DNA from: Rhodovulum bhavnagarense
GTDB taxonomy: Bacteria > Pseudomonadota > Alphaproteobacteria > Rhodobacterales > Rhodobacteraceae
Length of the DNA: 64,000 nucleotides
NCBI RefSeq assembly: GCF_004343505.1
Contig: NZ_SLXU01000006.1
Location: 62,001 to 126,000, forward strand
Direction of reading: 5' to 3'
The position numbers and the translations under genes are program-made. A model generated the notes under the pieces. That model had not been told where the DNA came from, ran no database searches, and saw only the letters and a program-made list of their open reading frames with translations. Below, in pieces: positions 27,776-36,758 of the stretch (position 1 is the stretch's first letter; each line of letters opens with the position of its first letter).

Positions 27776-30711
27776 TGTCCGACCTCCATCGGTTGGGCGG
27801 GGTCGGTTTCATCCCATTCGCCATGGCGCGACAGCAGGTCGTAATCGGTCACGTCCTCGCGCCGTTGCAAGCGGGCGCGTGCGGTATAGCCCTGATCGGG
27901 CTCGCCATAGCGTGCGATCAGGGTTGTCAGCGCCTCCCAGGTCTGGGTGGTCAGGTCGTCTGCCAGCGGGTTGGTCACGGTTTTCGGCGGATTGCCCAGC
28001 CCGATATAGGCGACGTGATCCACCGGGGCCGGGGCGATGCCCTGGAAACCGCCGCGCTCGGCGATGCAGGCTTCCAGCAGGAGCTGCTTGTCGAACAGTT
28101 CCATGGATTTCAACGTCGGTGGCATGCCAGTCTTGTAGTCATAGACGATCAGGCCACCATCCGGTCGCAGGTCGATCCGGTCGGCCTGCGCGGTCAGGGT
28201 GAAGCCGTCGGGCAGCGCGACCCGCCCGTCGCGTTCGCGGGCCACGCAGCGGGCCTGCGCCTGGCGCGCGATCTCGTCCTGCACGAAATGATCGGCCACC
28301 CGTGCCATCCTGGCCCGCCACAAAACCCGCGCGGCGGGCCAGGGGGCGTGCCCGGCCAGGACGGTGTCGGTCAATGCCATCAACCGGTCGCGCGCCTGGG
28401 CCGGGTCAGGCTCGATCGGGCGGTCGAGGAAGATTTCCAGAACCTTGTGCAGGATCGTTCCGCGTAGCGGCGCATCTGCCTCTTGCACCAGGGGGTCCAG
28501 CGGGTTGAGGCGCAGGATATAGCGGGCATAAACCGCGTAGGGATCGCGTATCAGGCGTTCCACCGCCGTGACGGAGAGTTGCCGCGGCCGGTCGGATAGC
28601 GGCGGTCGTGGCGCGGGGCGTGGCGCGCGCGGCAAGGCCATGTCGGGGCGGTCCAGCATCCGCGCCCGCGCCAGCCAATCCCGCCCGCGCGCCCGCATTG
28701 CCCCGAGCGCGTCTGGCCCGCCCTGTCCGGGCAGGCCGGCCATCAGGTTCGTCAACCGGTTCAGCCAACGCGCCGGAACGGTCTGGGCCTCGGAATCGCG
28801 GACCGCGCGCGTCAGCACCACGCGCGGCGCGGCGATGGCCTGTTGAAAGTCGTGGGCGGCCAGTCCGATCTGGCGTTCGGGCAGCAACAGTCCCACATCG
28901 GCCCGCATCTGGCGGTTCAGCCACGGGTCGGGGGCGGGCGCCTTTGGCCATGTGCCCTCGTTCAGGCCGGCCATGATGACAATGTCGGCCCCTTGGACGC
29001 GGGCTTCGAGCGTGCCCCAGATCATCACGTCCGGGTGCGCCCCGACCGGGTCCCGGACATCGTATTCCTGCGCGATTCCGTGGAAAAGGTCACTGTATTC
29101 CGCCGGCGTCATCGTACCGCCGGCACTGGCCTCGGCCAACAGCGCGTCACAGGCATTGCGGGCCTGTTGGCCGGCGGATTCGGACCACAGCGCGCCGCTG
29201 CCGGCCACGTCCGGCCCCGCGGCAAGGCGTTCGGCCAGGGCAATGTGTCGTGCAGCATGGGTCGACAGGGGCGCGGCGCACGAGTCTCCGAGCCCCGAAA
29301 GACATGCGGCCAGCCACCCGGCCCAGTCCGCCCGCCCGTCGCCGGGCCCGGTTGCGGCCCAGCCGGTCAGCGCGGCGCCGTCCGGAAAGGCCGGCCCGTT
29401 CCGGCGCAGCGCCAGTTCCAATTCGCGCGTCCAAAGAAGATGCTGCCCGCGCCCCGCGCTGCCAGAGGCGGTCAGCGGGTGTTTCAGCAATGCCAATAAT
29501 GCGCCAATGGTCAGTTTTTGCCCGAACAGTGCCGCAACCTGACGCAGGAAACGCCCCGGCGGGGATAGCGGCAGGGGCAGGCCCGCGCTGTCATCGGGCC
29601 GGATGCCCCAACGATCAAGCGCCGCGGTCACCTGCCGGGTCAACATTCGGTCAGGCGTAATCAGTGCGGCACGCGTCTGCGTTTCGGCCGCCTCGCGCAG
29701 GATCAGCGCGATCGCGGTGGCCTCGGCCCGAGGCGATGGCGCCTCGATCAGGGTCAGATCGGCGGTCGCCGCCACCAGCGTGGGCAGGGCGGGGCCTTCC
29801 TGCATCCACTGGTCGGTGACAGGGGCCGGGCGCAGGGCCAGCGAAACCAGCCTGTTTCGAGCCTTGCTGGGGGGCTGTGGCGCACCGGGCCAAGGCTGAA
29901 CGGCGTCGGGCCCGGTCTCCAGCATGTCGAACAGCCGCCGAAACCGGAATTGCGGGTGATCCTCGGCGGTCAGCACATCCTCAAGCCGGTCCCAGACCGC
30001 CCCCGGCATGTCGAAGTCATAACCGGGCAGGACCACCGCGCCCCGTGGCAATCGCGCCACCGCGGCCATCAACAGCGCAGTTGCCCCGCGCGACCCGGTA
30101 GATCCCGCGACGATCACCGGATGATCGGGTGGTGCCTCTTGCCACCGCGCCGCAAGTCGTTCTGCCGCGAGACGCTGGCGTGCCCCCGCGCCCGGATTGC
30201 GCGAAAGGTCGGTGCCAAGATAGGTCTCGACAAGCGTCACGAATTCCCGCGCTCGCGCCCAATGAGCAGAGAGGTTGCCCATGTCGAGATCATGAAGCCT
30301 GCCCGGCTCGACGCCCTCGGACTGCATCTCGTCCATCAACTCGGCCAGGCTGTCGGCGAGTGTGTAAAGAGAGCTGCGCGGGGCAAGATCGGGCGCCTTG
30401 TCCAACAGCGCGGCGACAAGACGGGCGAGGTCAAGCCGACGGCGCAGGGGCGGTGCCGGCGGGGGCAGGTCCGCCAGAATCGGGTGGTTTGCCAACTCTG
30501 TCACCAGGCGGATACGGGGCCACAGCCGCGGTGGACCGCCCGCCAAAAGATCCTGAAGCCGGCGGCGCATCCGCTGGGTGTTGATCCAGATCTCGACCTT
30601 GGCCCAGTCCTCGGGCGGCTGGTCGACAAGGCTCTGTTCCAGCCCGATCAACAGCGCGCGGGGAAAGTCCACACCGGGCGGCAGCCCGAACAGGCGCGGC
30701 GCCTCACTCAT
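27772..30711 (-). CDS. addB: Double-strand break repair protein AddB
   Basis: Partner of AddA; a helicase-like scaffold with a second nuclease domain. The 979-residue protein has a poorly conserved inactivated helicase core: no clear Walker A at its N terminus, unlike Bacillus AddB, as is usual for the alphaproteobacterial form. A RecB-like nuclease near residue 850 contains LIVYDYKTGMPP. ATG 30711 overlaps murU by eight bases; an open frame to 30798 lies inside murU and is not supported. Identity is strengthened by the 4-base overlap with addA. Confidence 0.93.
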   Translation of the reverse strand: MSEAPRLFGLPPGVDFPRALLIGLEQSLVDQPPEDWAKVEIWINTQRMRRRLQDLLAGGPPRLWPRIRLVTELANHPILADLPPPAPPLRRRLDLARLVAALLDKAPDLAPRSSLYTLADSLAELMDEMQSEGVEPGRLHDLDMGNLSAHWARAREFVTLVETYLGTDLSRNPGAGARQRLAAERLAARWQEAPPDHPVIVAGSTGSRGATALLMAAVARLPRGAVVLPGYDFDMPGAVWDRLEDVLTAEDHPQFRFRRLFDMLETGPDAVQPWPGAPQPPSKARNRLVSLALRPAPVTDQWMQEGPALPTLVAATADLTLIEAPSPRAEATAIALILREAAETQTRAALITPDRMLTRQVTAALDRWGIRPDDSAGLPLPLSPPGRFLRQVAALFGQKLTIGALLALLKHPLTASGSAGRGQHLLWTRELELALRRNGPAFPDGAALTGWAATGPGDGRADWAGWLAACLSGLGDSCAAPLSTHAARHIALAERLAAGPDVAGSGALWSESAGQQARNACDALLAEASAGGTMTPAEYSDLFHGIAQEYDVRDPVGAHPDVMIWGTLEARVQGADIVIMAGLNEGTWPKAPAPDPWLNRQMRADVGLLLPERQIGLAAHDFQQAIAAPRVVLTRAVRDSEAQTVPARWLNRLTNLMAGLPGQGGPDALGAMRARGRDWLARARMLDRPDMALPRAPRPAPRPPLSDRPRQLSVTAVERLIRDPYAVYARYILRLNPLDPLVQEADAPLRGTILHKVLEIFLDRPIEPDPAQARDRLMALTDTVLAGHAPWPAARVLWRARMARVADHFVQDEIARQAQARCVARERDGRVALPDGFTLTAQADRIDLRPDGGLIVYDYKTGMPPTLKSMELFDKQLLLEACIAERGGFQGIAPAPVDHVAYIGLGNPPKTVTNPLADDLTTQTWEALTTLIARYGEPDQGYTARARLQRREDVTDYDLLSRHGEWDETDPAQPMEVGQ

Positions 30712-31396
30712 CGCCTGCCCCCGCCAAAAGCTCCTCGGCCTGGGCGATCCCGCCGGGATGCCCGACATCGCACCAACAACCCTGGTGATACGCGCCAAAG
30801 AGCCGTCCCTCTGTCAGCATCAAGTCCCACAGCCGGTTCAACGAAAAGGCCCGTTCTGATATGGTATCGAGACGATCGGTACGAATGATCTGGGCGCCCG
30901 AATAGACGGCGCCGGGACCACGGCGCAGCCGCCCGGCCGCGTCGAGCGTGAAATCGCCCTTGTTGGCATGGCCGTGCGCCCGCGTCTTTGGCACCAGCAA
31001 CAGCAAGCCGTCCATCTGTTCGGGCCGCCATGCTGCAAGCAATTGCGCCAGGGGATTGGCCCCGGTCCAGATTGCGTCACTGTTCAGGCTGAAAACTGGT
31101 CCTGGGCCGAGCCACGGCAGGGCGTGGCGCAGGCCCCCGCCGGTGTCCAGGATATCCGGGCTTTCGTGCGAAATGACGATGCCGCGCCTGTTGGCGAGAT
31201 GGGCGTGGACCTGGTCGGCGAGGTAATGGGTATTGACCACGACTTGCGCGATCCCGGCCTCTTGGCAAAGGTCCAGAGCGTGGTCGATCAGAGGCCGTCC
31301 GGCCACGGGAACCAGGGGTTTCGGGCGGGTTCGGGTCAGATCGCCCATTCTCGTCCCGAACCCGGCGGCAAACAGCATCAGGGATGTGGGGTGCAT
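30704..31396 (-). CDS. murU: N-acetylmuramate alpha-1-phosphate uridylyltransferase (MurU-type)
   Basis: MurU converts MurNAc-1-phosphate to UDP-MurNAc in the peptidoglycan recycling shortcut that bypasses MurA and fosfomycin. The 230-residue protein has the nucleotidyltransferase signature LFAAGFGTRMGDLTRTRPKPL (cited in part, G-x-G-T-R), PLIDHALD, and SLNSDAIW with the metal-binding aspartate. ATG 31396 is inside the end of amgK (19-base overlap). The pairing with the kinase AmgK is the reason for choosing MurU over a generic sugar-1-phosphate transferase; this is inference from context. Confidence 0.88.
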   Translation of the reverse strand: MHPTSLMLFAAGFGTRMGDLTRTRPKPLVPVAGRPLIDHALDLCQEAGIAQVVVNTHYLADQVHAHLANRRGIVISHESPDILDTGGGLRHALPWLGPGPVFSLNSDAIWTGANPLAQLLAAWRPEQMDGLLLLVPKTRAHGHANKGDFTLDAAGRLRRGPGAVYSGAQIIRTDRLDTISERAFSLNRLWDLMLTEGRLFGAYHQGCWCDVGHPGGIAQAEELLAGAGDE

Positions 31397-32391
31397 CGGT
31401 GGGCAATCCCCTGGCAAAGTGTCCATGTCGGCTCGGGCAGGTTGTGCAGAACGCGCGCGCGCAACTCCACGAGGTCGGGATGGGCAAGATCGCGCATCAG
31501 GTGGCCCCAGACGCGTGGCATCAACGATAAATAACCTGGCTTGCCGTCGCGCAGGCAAAGCCGCGCGAAAACCCCGAGAATTCGAAGGTTGCGCTGGGCC
31601 CCAAGCAGCGCGTAGGCGCGGACAAAGCTCTCGGGGTCGGTGTCGCTGGCCGTGATGTAACGGTCCAACATCTGGGCCTGCAAAACCGGCGAGACATCGC
31701 GGCGCGCATCCTCGAGAAGGGACACGAGATCATAGGCCGGATGACCAACCATGGCGTCCTGGAAATCCAGAAGCCCCACGCGCGCCGCGCCGCGACGGTC
31801 CGGCAACCAGATCAGGTTCTCGGCATGGAAATCCCGCAGAACCAGGACCGAGGGTGTCGCGTGCCGGGTCAAAAGAGTCTCTATTTCGGCACGAAACGCG
31901 ACCTTTTCCTCGTCGGGTGCAGGATGGCCTATCGCCGGCAAATACCACTCGAACGGCAGGCAGGCGAGCTCCGCCATCAATGGCGCGCCGTAGGCGGCAA
32001 GATTGGCGGGTGGCGCGGCGCGATGAAGCCGGGCCAACAGGTCGACGGCAGATGCGTATAGCGCGGGCTCGGCCTCGGGATCGTCCTGGGTGACACGGGC
32101 GAACAGCGCATCGCCCAGATCCTCAAGCAAAAGGAATCCGGCCTCGGGATCTTCGGCCAGGATTTCGGGCGCTGACAGGCCGAGGCCGTGCAGGTGGCGC
32201 GCAATGGCGATAAAGGGGCGCACGTCCTCGCCGCGGTCTGGGGGCGCATCCATCAGCACCGCGCCGCCGTCCCCCGGCCCGCCGGTCAGCCGGTCATAGC
32301 GGCGATTGGATGCGTCGCCCGCAAGTGGCGCGCGATTGGCCGCGCCCCAACCTGCGCGATCCAGAAAGGCGGCGATACTGCGCTCAGCCAT
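31378..32391 (-). CDS. amgK: Aminoglycoside phosphotransferase-fold sugar kinase (AmgK-type)
   Basis: AmgK phosphorylates the anomeric OH of MurNAc and GlcNAc, supplying MurU. The 337-residue protein has the APH fold: LAGDASNRRYDRL (nucleotide-binding turn), FLLLEDLGDALFA, the catalytic loop VLRDFHAENLIWL near residue 195, and LLDFQDAMVGHPAYDLVSLLED, with the metal-binding aspartate. ATG 32391 overlaps the tsaE end by eight bases. The five genes tsaE-amgK-murU-addB-addA all overlap, indicating one transcript. COG3178 proteins of this type were earlier called predicted phosphotransferases. Confidence 0.9.
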   Translation of the reverse strand: MAERSIAAFLDRAGWGAANRAPLAGDASNRRYDRLTGGPGDGGAVLMDAPPDRGEDVRPFIAIARHLHGLGLSAPEILAEDPEAGFLLLEDLGDALFARVTQDDPEAEPALYASAVDLLARLHRAAPPANLAAYGAPLMAELACLPFEWYLPAIGHPAPDEEKVAFRAEIETLLTRHATPSVLVLRDFHAENLIWLPDRRGAARVGLLDFQDAMVGHPAYDLVSLLEDARRDVSPVLQAQMLDRYITASDTDPESFVRAYALLGAQRNLRILGVFARLCLRDGKPGYLSLMPRVWGHLMRDLAHPDLVELRARVLHNLPEPTWTLCQGIAHRCTPHP

Positions 32392-32884
32392 GGGTGACGC
32401 CGCGCGCCAGGGCAGGGGCAAGCCGCGTTGACCAGTCAGGATCATCAAAGCTGAACGTCGCGATGCGACTATCCTCGGTCGGGCCCTGCGCCAGCCGCAG
32501 GGTCAGCGCCCCCTCGGGCGCCAGATCGCCCAGCCGGTCGGGCCACTCGATCAGGCACAGCGCGGTTGAAAACGCCTCGTCCAGACCCAGTTCCAGCACC
32601 TCGTCGGGCCTGGTCAGGCGGTAAAGATCGGCATGCCAGATTTCCAGCGGCCCGGCGGCATAGGTCTGGACCAGCGTAAAGGTGGGCGAGGGCACGTCCT
32701 CTGGGGCGGTGGCGGCGCGGGTCTGTGCGGCATGAATAAGCGCGCGCGCCAGCGCGGTCTTGCCCGCGCCGATCGGCCCCTCGATAAGCAGCGTGTCGCC
32801 CACGCCAAGGATGCCCGCCAGGGCATCGGCCAGGGCGCGGGTCTCGACCTCGTCGGCCAGGGTCAGGGTGACGGGCTTTGGCAT
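32384..32884 (-). CDS. tsaE: tRNA threonylcarbamoyladenosine ATPase TsaE
   Basis: ATPase that resets the TsaBD complex during t6A37 modification of tRNAs. The 166-residue protein has the N-terminal ADEVETRALADALAGIL helix, Walker A GPIGAGKTALARAL near 36, PSPTFTLVQTY, the WHADLYRL strand with its conserved aspartate, and LIEWPDRLG, the Walker B-like end. The partner TsaD is encoded at about 43.4 kb, outside this operon. It is the first gene of the tsaE-amgK-murU-addBA unit, 42 bp after the PAS gene. Confidence 0.95.
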   Translation of the reverse strand: MPKPVTLTLADEVETRALADALAGILGVGDTLLIEGPIGAGKTALARALIHAAQTRAATAPEDVPSPTFTLVQTYAAGPLEIWHADLYRLTRPDEVLELGLDEAFSTALCLIEWPDRLGDLAPEGALTLRLAQGPTEDSRIATFSFDDPDWSTRLAPALARGVTHG

Positions 32885-32926
32885 GGCCCGAGTTTTATCG
32901 TTGCCCGCGCCCCCTGCAAGGGCCGA

Positions 32927-34462
32927 TCAGCCGGTGGCGCGCGAAACCGGCAGGGATGCGCGGGCCTCGGCGGTGACGGGACGGAACCCGACCAGGACCG
33001 CGCCCCCCGCGATTGGCGCGACCCGGCACCGCAGGCGCAGCCCGTCACGATGCACCATTTCGCCCGACCAGCTTTGGCGGCGGCGGATCTGACGGCCGAG
33101 GTCGGGGGCCTGGGCGCCGTTTTCGATCGGCAGGCATTGCGCCTGCCACAAGGCGGTGGCCCCTGCGATATCGCCCGGCCCCAGCAACAGCATCTGATCG
33201 TCGCCCCAGAGGTCGGAATAGGCTGCGTTGGACAGCGTCAACAGGCCCCCGGTCGAGAATACCGCAATCGCCTCGTCCAGACTGTCGATCACGGCCTGTC
33301 CGGTCTCAAGCTCGCTTCTGAACCGGCGGGTCAGGGACATCTCGGCGCTGATATCCTCGATCAGAAAGGCGACCGCACCATCGGGATGCGGCCGGCCGGT
33401 GATGCGGTAAACCTGCCCCGAGGGCAATGTCCAGGTGTCGGAATAGACCCCGTCCGCCGCGTCGCGTTCCAGCCGCTCGATGGCCTCGCGCCAGGTACGG
33501 TAATCCTTGGGTTCCGGCATCATGCGGTTTTCGCGCAGATGGTCCAGCAGGTTGCGCAGGCTGGGCCGGGCGATCAGGAATTCGGGGTCCAGGTTGAACA
33601 GCTCTGACATTGCCGGGTTGAACAGCACAAGTTCGCGCGCGCGGTTGAACACGGCCAGGCCAATCGGCAATTCGGCAAAGGTCTTGGTCAGCGTCTGCAT
33701 GAAATTGCCAAGCGTGGTTTCAGCCCGCACCGCCGCATCGGCCGGCAGTGCGCAGTGAACCGCCGCGGCGCCGGACCCGGTCGAGATGCAGTCATACCAG
33801 TGCATGTCGCCCATACCGTCACGCAGCGCCGCCCGGATCGGCCCGACAGCCTGTGGAAACAGCGCGGGCAGGGGCCAGGACAGGGGCGTTTCGGCCTCTG
33901 TTTCATCGTGGATCAGGCCGATATAGGCGCGGTTTGCCCAAGTGATACCGTGTTCCGTGTCGCCCTGCCAGACCGGGATCGGTAGCGCGTCGGCCACCGT
34001 GCGATGCGAGGCCAGTTCCTCGGTCAGGGCGGAAAGATCGAGATCGCTTGCCGCGTGGGCACGGGTCGCCGTGCGCGGTATCTGAAGCGTGATCCGGGCC
34101 ACCCCGTTCAGCCATGTGGCGCCAAGTTGGGCGTGGCCGCCCGCCTCTGTCATGAAGGCGCTGCCATCCTGGGCCAAGCGTGCCATGCGCTGTGCAAAGC
34201 CGGGAAAGCGAGGCGCCAGAAGCGCGCATAGCCGCTGCCAGTCTGACAGGCCGACGGGCCCGTCGGCGATGAAACGCAACGCTTCCGGCGTGGCATCAAG
34301 TAGCGTTTCATCATCGAAAAGAAACACCATTTCCATTGCCGGGCGCGCGGTTGACAGCATGTGCCGCGCGCGTGGCAGGTATGGCAACAACAACAGCGCC
34401 GCAACCACAGAGCCTAAAGAGGTCGCTGCCAGAACCAGCGCAAATGCCCAATCCAGATCCAT
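32927..34462 (-). CDS. Membrane-anchored multi-PAS protein without kinase domain
   Basis: The 511-residue protein has one N-terminal membrane helix (about 5-29) and up to four PAS-like modules: about 43-130, 155-245, 263-372 and 390-500. Landmarks are LPIPVW, ITWANRAYIG, LPIGLAVFNRARELVLFNP, LPSGQVYRITGRPHPDG, FLIEDISAEMSLTRRFRSEL (20 residues) and VIDSLDEAIAVFSTGGL. This resembles the sensory half of DivL-type or PAS_7 histidine kinases, but the protein stops before any H-box or ATPase domain. Two perfect CtrA boxes lie 52-92 bp upstream. I prefer ATG 34462 to a TTG at 34477. Its function is unknown; a regulatory role in the CckA-ChpT-CtrA pathway is only a hypothesis. It is 42 bp from tsaE and 117 bp after regB. 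Confidence 0.8.
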   Translation of the reverse strand: MDLDWAFALVLAATSLGSVVAALLLLPYLPRARHMLSTARPAMEMVFLFDDETLLDATPEALRFIADGPVGLSDWQRLCALLAPRFPGFAQRMARLAQDGSAFMTEAGGHAQLGATWLNGVARITLQIPRTATRAHAASDLDLSALTEELASHRTVADALPIPVWQGDTEHGITWANRAYIGLIHDETEAETPLSWPLPALFPQAVGPIRAALRDGMGDMHWYDCISTGSGAAAVHCALPADAAVRAETTLGNFMQTLTKTFAELPIGLAVFNRARELVLFNPAMSELFNLDPEFLIARPSLRNLLDHLRENRMMPEPKDYRTWREAIERLERDAADGVYSDTWTLPSGQVYRITGRPHPDGAVAFLIEDISAEMSLTRRFRSELETGQAVIDSLDEAIAVFSTGGLLTLSNAAYSDLWGDDQMLLLGPGDIAGATALWQAQCLPIENGAQAPDLGRQIRRRQSWSGEMVHRDGLRLRCRVAPIAGGAVLVGFRPVTAEARASLPVSRATG

Positions 34463-34513
34463 CCCGATCCTATCCAAGGTCCTCTACCCCGGCTCGATCA
34501 GGACGAGAAAAAG

Positions 34514-34528
34514 TTAACCTTGGGTTAA
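34514..34528. promoter_or_regulatory. CtrA box upstream of the PAS gene (perfect)
   Basis: TTAA-CCTTGGG-TTAA matches the TTAA-N7-TTAA CtrA consensus exactly, 52 bp before the PAS gene ATG, at a spacing like that of the flagellar CtrA boxes in this window. Confidence 0.72.
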
Positions 34529-34539
34529 TCAAGAGATAA

Positions 34540-34554
34540 TTAAATCGCCTTTAA
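34540..34554. promoter_or_regulatory. Second CtrA box upstream of the PAS gene (perfect)
   Basis: TTAA-ATCGCCT-TTAA is a second exact match, 26 bp from the first. Both lie in the 117-bp gap between the regB stop and the PAS gene start. Confidence 0.7.
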
Positions 34555-34579
34555 CGCGAGTGATTGCTTCCGGTCGTGT

Positions 34580-35977
34580 TCAGGCGTCGATCGGGACGTT
34601 CTCGCCCAATGCGGCAAGCTGGGATTCGGGGCTGACGCCGATCCTGGCGACTGGCCATTCGACCTCGACAACGGCGCCGCGCCGTTCATTCCGGGCAATG
34701 CCTGTCACCACGGGATCAGACCCGTTGGCAAAGCTCAGCCGTGCGCCCGACCGTTCCAGCAACGTCTTTGCGATGAAAAGGCCAAGGCCCATCCCTTCGT
34801 ATTCGGGCCGCTCTTTCTGCGGTACTTCCGGGCCGCGCCGTTTGCGCACGAAAGGATCGCCGATCCGGCCCAAAAGGTGCGGCGGATAGCCCGGCCCGTC
34901 ATCCATGATGCGGATCGTGATGTCATGGCCCGACCATTGTGCCACCACCCAGACCCGCGTTTCGGCAAAATCCACCGCGTTCTGGATCAGGTTGCGCAGC
35001 CCGTGGATGATCTCGGGGCGACGGTGGATGACGGGCATCCGGCTGCTGCCGCCATGGATCGGCTCGGCGGTAAAGACCACTTCCTTGCCGCGGTTGCGAT
35101 GGGGCTCGGCGGCCTCGTTTACTACCGCCTCTAGTGGCGCGGTGCGCATATGCAGGTCATCCTTGCCCGCCCGGCCCATCGACCGCAGGATATCGCGGCA
35201 CCGGTCGGCCTGGTCGCGAATGAGTTCGACATCGTCGCGCTGGTCCGGCCGGTCCGACAGATCGTCCAGCAATTCGGAACTGACCAGCTTGATCGTGGCC
35301 AGCGGCGTGCCCAGCTCATGCGCGTAGGCGGCCACAACGCCACCCAGGTCGGTCAGCTTCTGTTCACGTGCCAGTGCCATTTGCGTGGCCAACAGGGCCT
35401 CGGACATCTTGTTCATCTCTGACGTCACGCGGCCGGCATAGAGGCTCAGAAACGAGATTCCGATCACCATCGCGACCCAGAACCCGAACAGGAAAATGTC
35501 GGGCAAGGCCAGGATCGTGCCATCCGCGCGCACGAGTGGAAGGTGATAAAACGCTACGATGGTGACAAGGACATAGGCCACATGCGCGAGAAACAGGGTC
35601 GATCTTGGCCCAAGTGCGGTGGCCGATATCGTGACCGGCGTCAGGATCAAAAGTGCAAAGGGATTGTTCAAACCACCCGTCAGGAACAACAGTGCCGCAA
35701 GCTGGACCACGTCGAACAACAGTGTCAGCATTGTTTCTGTTTCGGAAAGACGACGGTTTTCGGGATAGATCGCCGCGGCAATCACATTGGCCAGAACCGC
35801 GGTTGCCACGACCAGCAGACACAGGCCCAGCTCTAGCCTGATGTGGAAATAGAACTCGGCTACCGCGATGGCGACCAGTTGCCCTGCCACGGCGGCCCAG
35901 CGTAACAGCGTCAGCGTTTGCAGCCTGATCCAGTGGCTGCGCTCTGTCGGCGTGGGAAGGCCGGCGGTTTCGGGCAT
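34580..35977 (-). CDS. regB: Redox-sensing histidine kinase RegB (PrrB/ActS)
   Basis: RegB autophosphorylates under low oxygen and passes phosphate to RegA to control photosynthesis, respiration and carbon or nitrogen fixation genes. The 465-residue protein has about six membrane helices (25-180), the quinone-sensing heptad GGLNNPF at 101-107, and the H-box AYAHELGTPLATIKLV with histidine 220. The redox-active cysteine is Cys260 in DQADRCRDIL. ATPase boxes are NLIQNAVD, DDGPGYP and GMGLGLF. I use ATG 35977 with AGG upstream rather than TTG 35995. It is divergent from senC-regA. Confidence 0.95.
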   Translation of the reverse strand: MPETAGLPTPTERSHWIRLQTLTLLRWAAVAGQLVAIAVAEFYFHIRLELGLCLLVVATAVLANVIAAAIYPENRRLSETETMLTLLFDVVQLAALLFLTGGLNNPFALLILTPVTISATALGPRSTLFLAHVAYVLVTIVAFYHLPLVRADGTILALPDIFLFGFWVAMVIGISFLSLYAGRVTSEMNKMSEALLATQMALAREQKLTDLGGVVAAYAHELGTPLATIKLVSSELLDDLSDRPDQRDDVELIRDQADRCRDILRSMGRAGKDDLHMRTAPLEAVVNEAAEPHRNRGKEVVFTAEPIHGGSSRMPVIHRRPEIIHGLRNLIQNAVDFAETRVWVVAQWSGHDITIRIMDDGPGYPPHLLGRIGDPFVRKRRGPEVPQKERPEYEGMGLGLFIAKTLLERSGARLSFANGSDPVVTGIARNERRGAVVEVEWPVARIGVSPESQLAALGENVPIDA

Positions 35978-36062
35978 GGTCACACCTGTTGGCAAGGTTT
36001 ACCCTTGTTAATGCGCGCCGTTCGACCGATCAATGCAAGAGGACCAACCTGCGAGAGGTTCC

Positions 36063-36689
36063 ATGACGCGCGGCCTGATGACCGCCCTTGGCCTGGGGGT
36101 CGCCGTGGCGGCCCTGGCGGGGCTTTATCTTTCGGGTGTTCTTTCCCCCGGCAGGGAAGATCGTTTTGCCCGGTGCCGTACCGACCAGTCCGCGATTGGC
36201 GGGGGGCAGATTGGCGGTCCCTTCTCTCTGGTCAGCGAGACCGGCGAGGCGGTCACCGATGCCGATATCATTATCGGGCCGACGCTGATCTATTTCGGCT
36301 ATACCTTTTGCCCCGACGTCTGCCCGCTGGACAATACCCGCAACGCACAGGCGATCTACCTGCTGGACGAACGCGGTTATGACGTGACGCCGGTCTTTAT
36401 CTCTATCGATCCGGCACGCGACACACCCGAACTTCTGGCCCGGTTCACCGAATACATGCATCCGCGCATGATCGGGTTGACCGGCACGCCAGAGCAGGTG
36501 GCCGCGGCCAGCCGTGCCTATCGCACCTTTTTCAAGGTTCAGGACCCCGACGAGGAATATTACCTCATCGATCATTCGACGCTCAGCTATCTCGTGGTGC
36601 CCGGCCTGGGTTTCGTCGAGTATTTCAAGCGCGACATGACGCCCGAAGAGATGGCCGAGCGAATTGCATGTTTTGTCGATTCGCTATGA
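36063..36689 (+). CDS. senC: SCO1/SenC/PrrC-family copper chaperone
   Basis: Membrane-anchored thioredoxin-fold protein needed for copper delivery to cytochrome c oxidase; in Rhodobacter it is PrrC or SenC in the same cluster. The 208-residue protein has an N-terminal membrane anchor (about 7-28), the copper motif TFCPDVCP with cysteines 83 and 87, and histidine 171 in LIDHST, the third copper ligand. ATG 36063 has GAGAGG upstream. It lies between divergent regB (85 bp) and regA (69 bp downstream), probably cotranscribed with regA. Confidence 0.94.
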   Translation: MTRGLMTALGLGVAVAALAGLYLSGVLSPGREDRFARCRTDQSAIGGGQIGGPFSLVSETGEAVTDADIIIGPTLIYFGYTFCPDVCPLDNTRNAQAIYLLDERGYDVTPVFISIDPARDTPELLARFTEYMHPRMIGLTGTPEQVAAASRAYRTFFKVQDPDEEYYLIDHSTLSYLVVPGLGFVEYFKRDMTPEEMAERIACFVDSL

Positions 36690-36758
36690 GGTAAATTGAC
36701 CCGCTGCGCGTAACGTCCTAGAAAACCGGGAACAACAGAACAAAGCTGGAGGGTGCCC

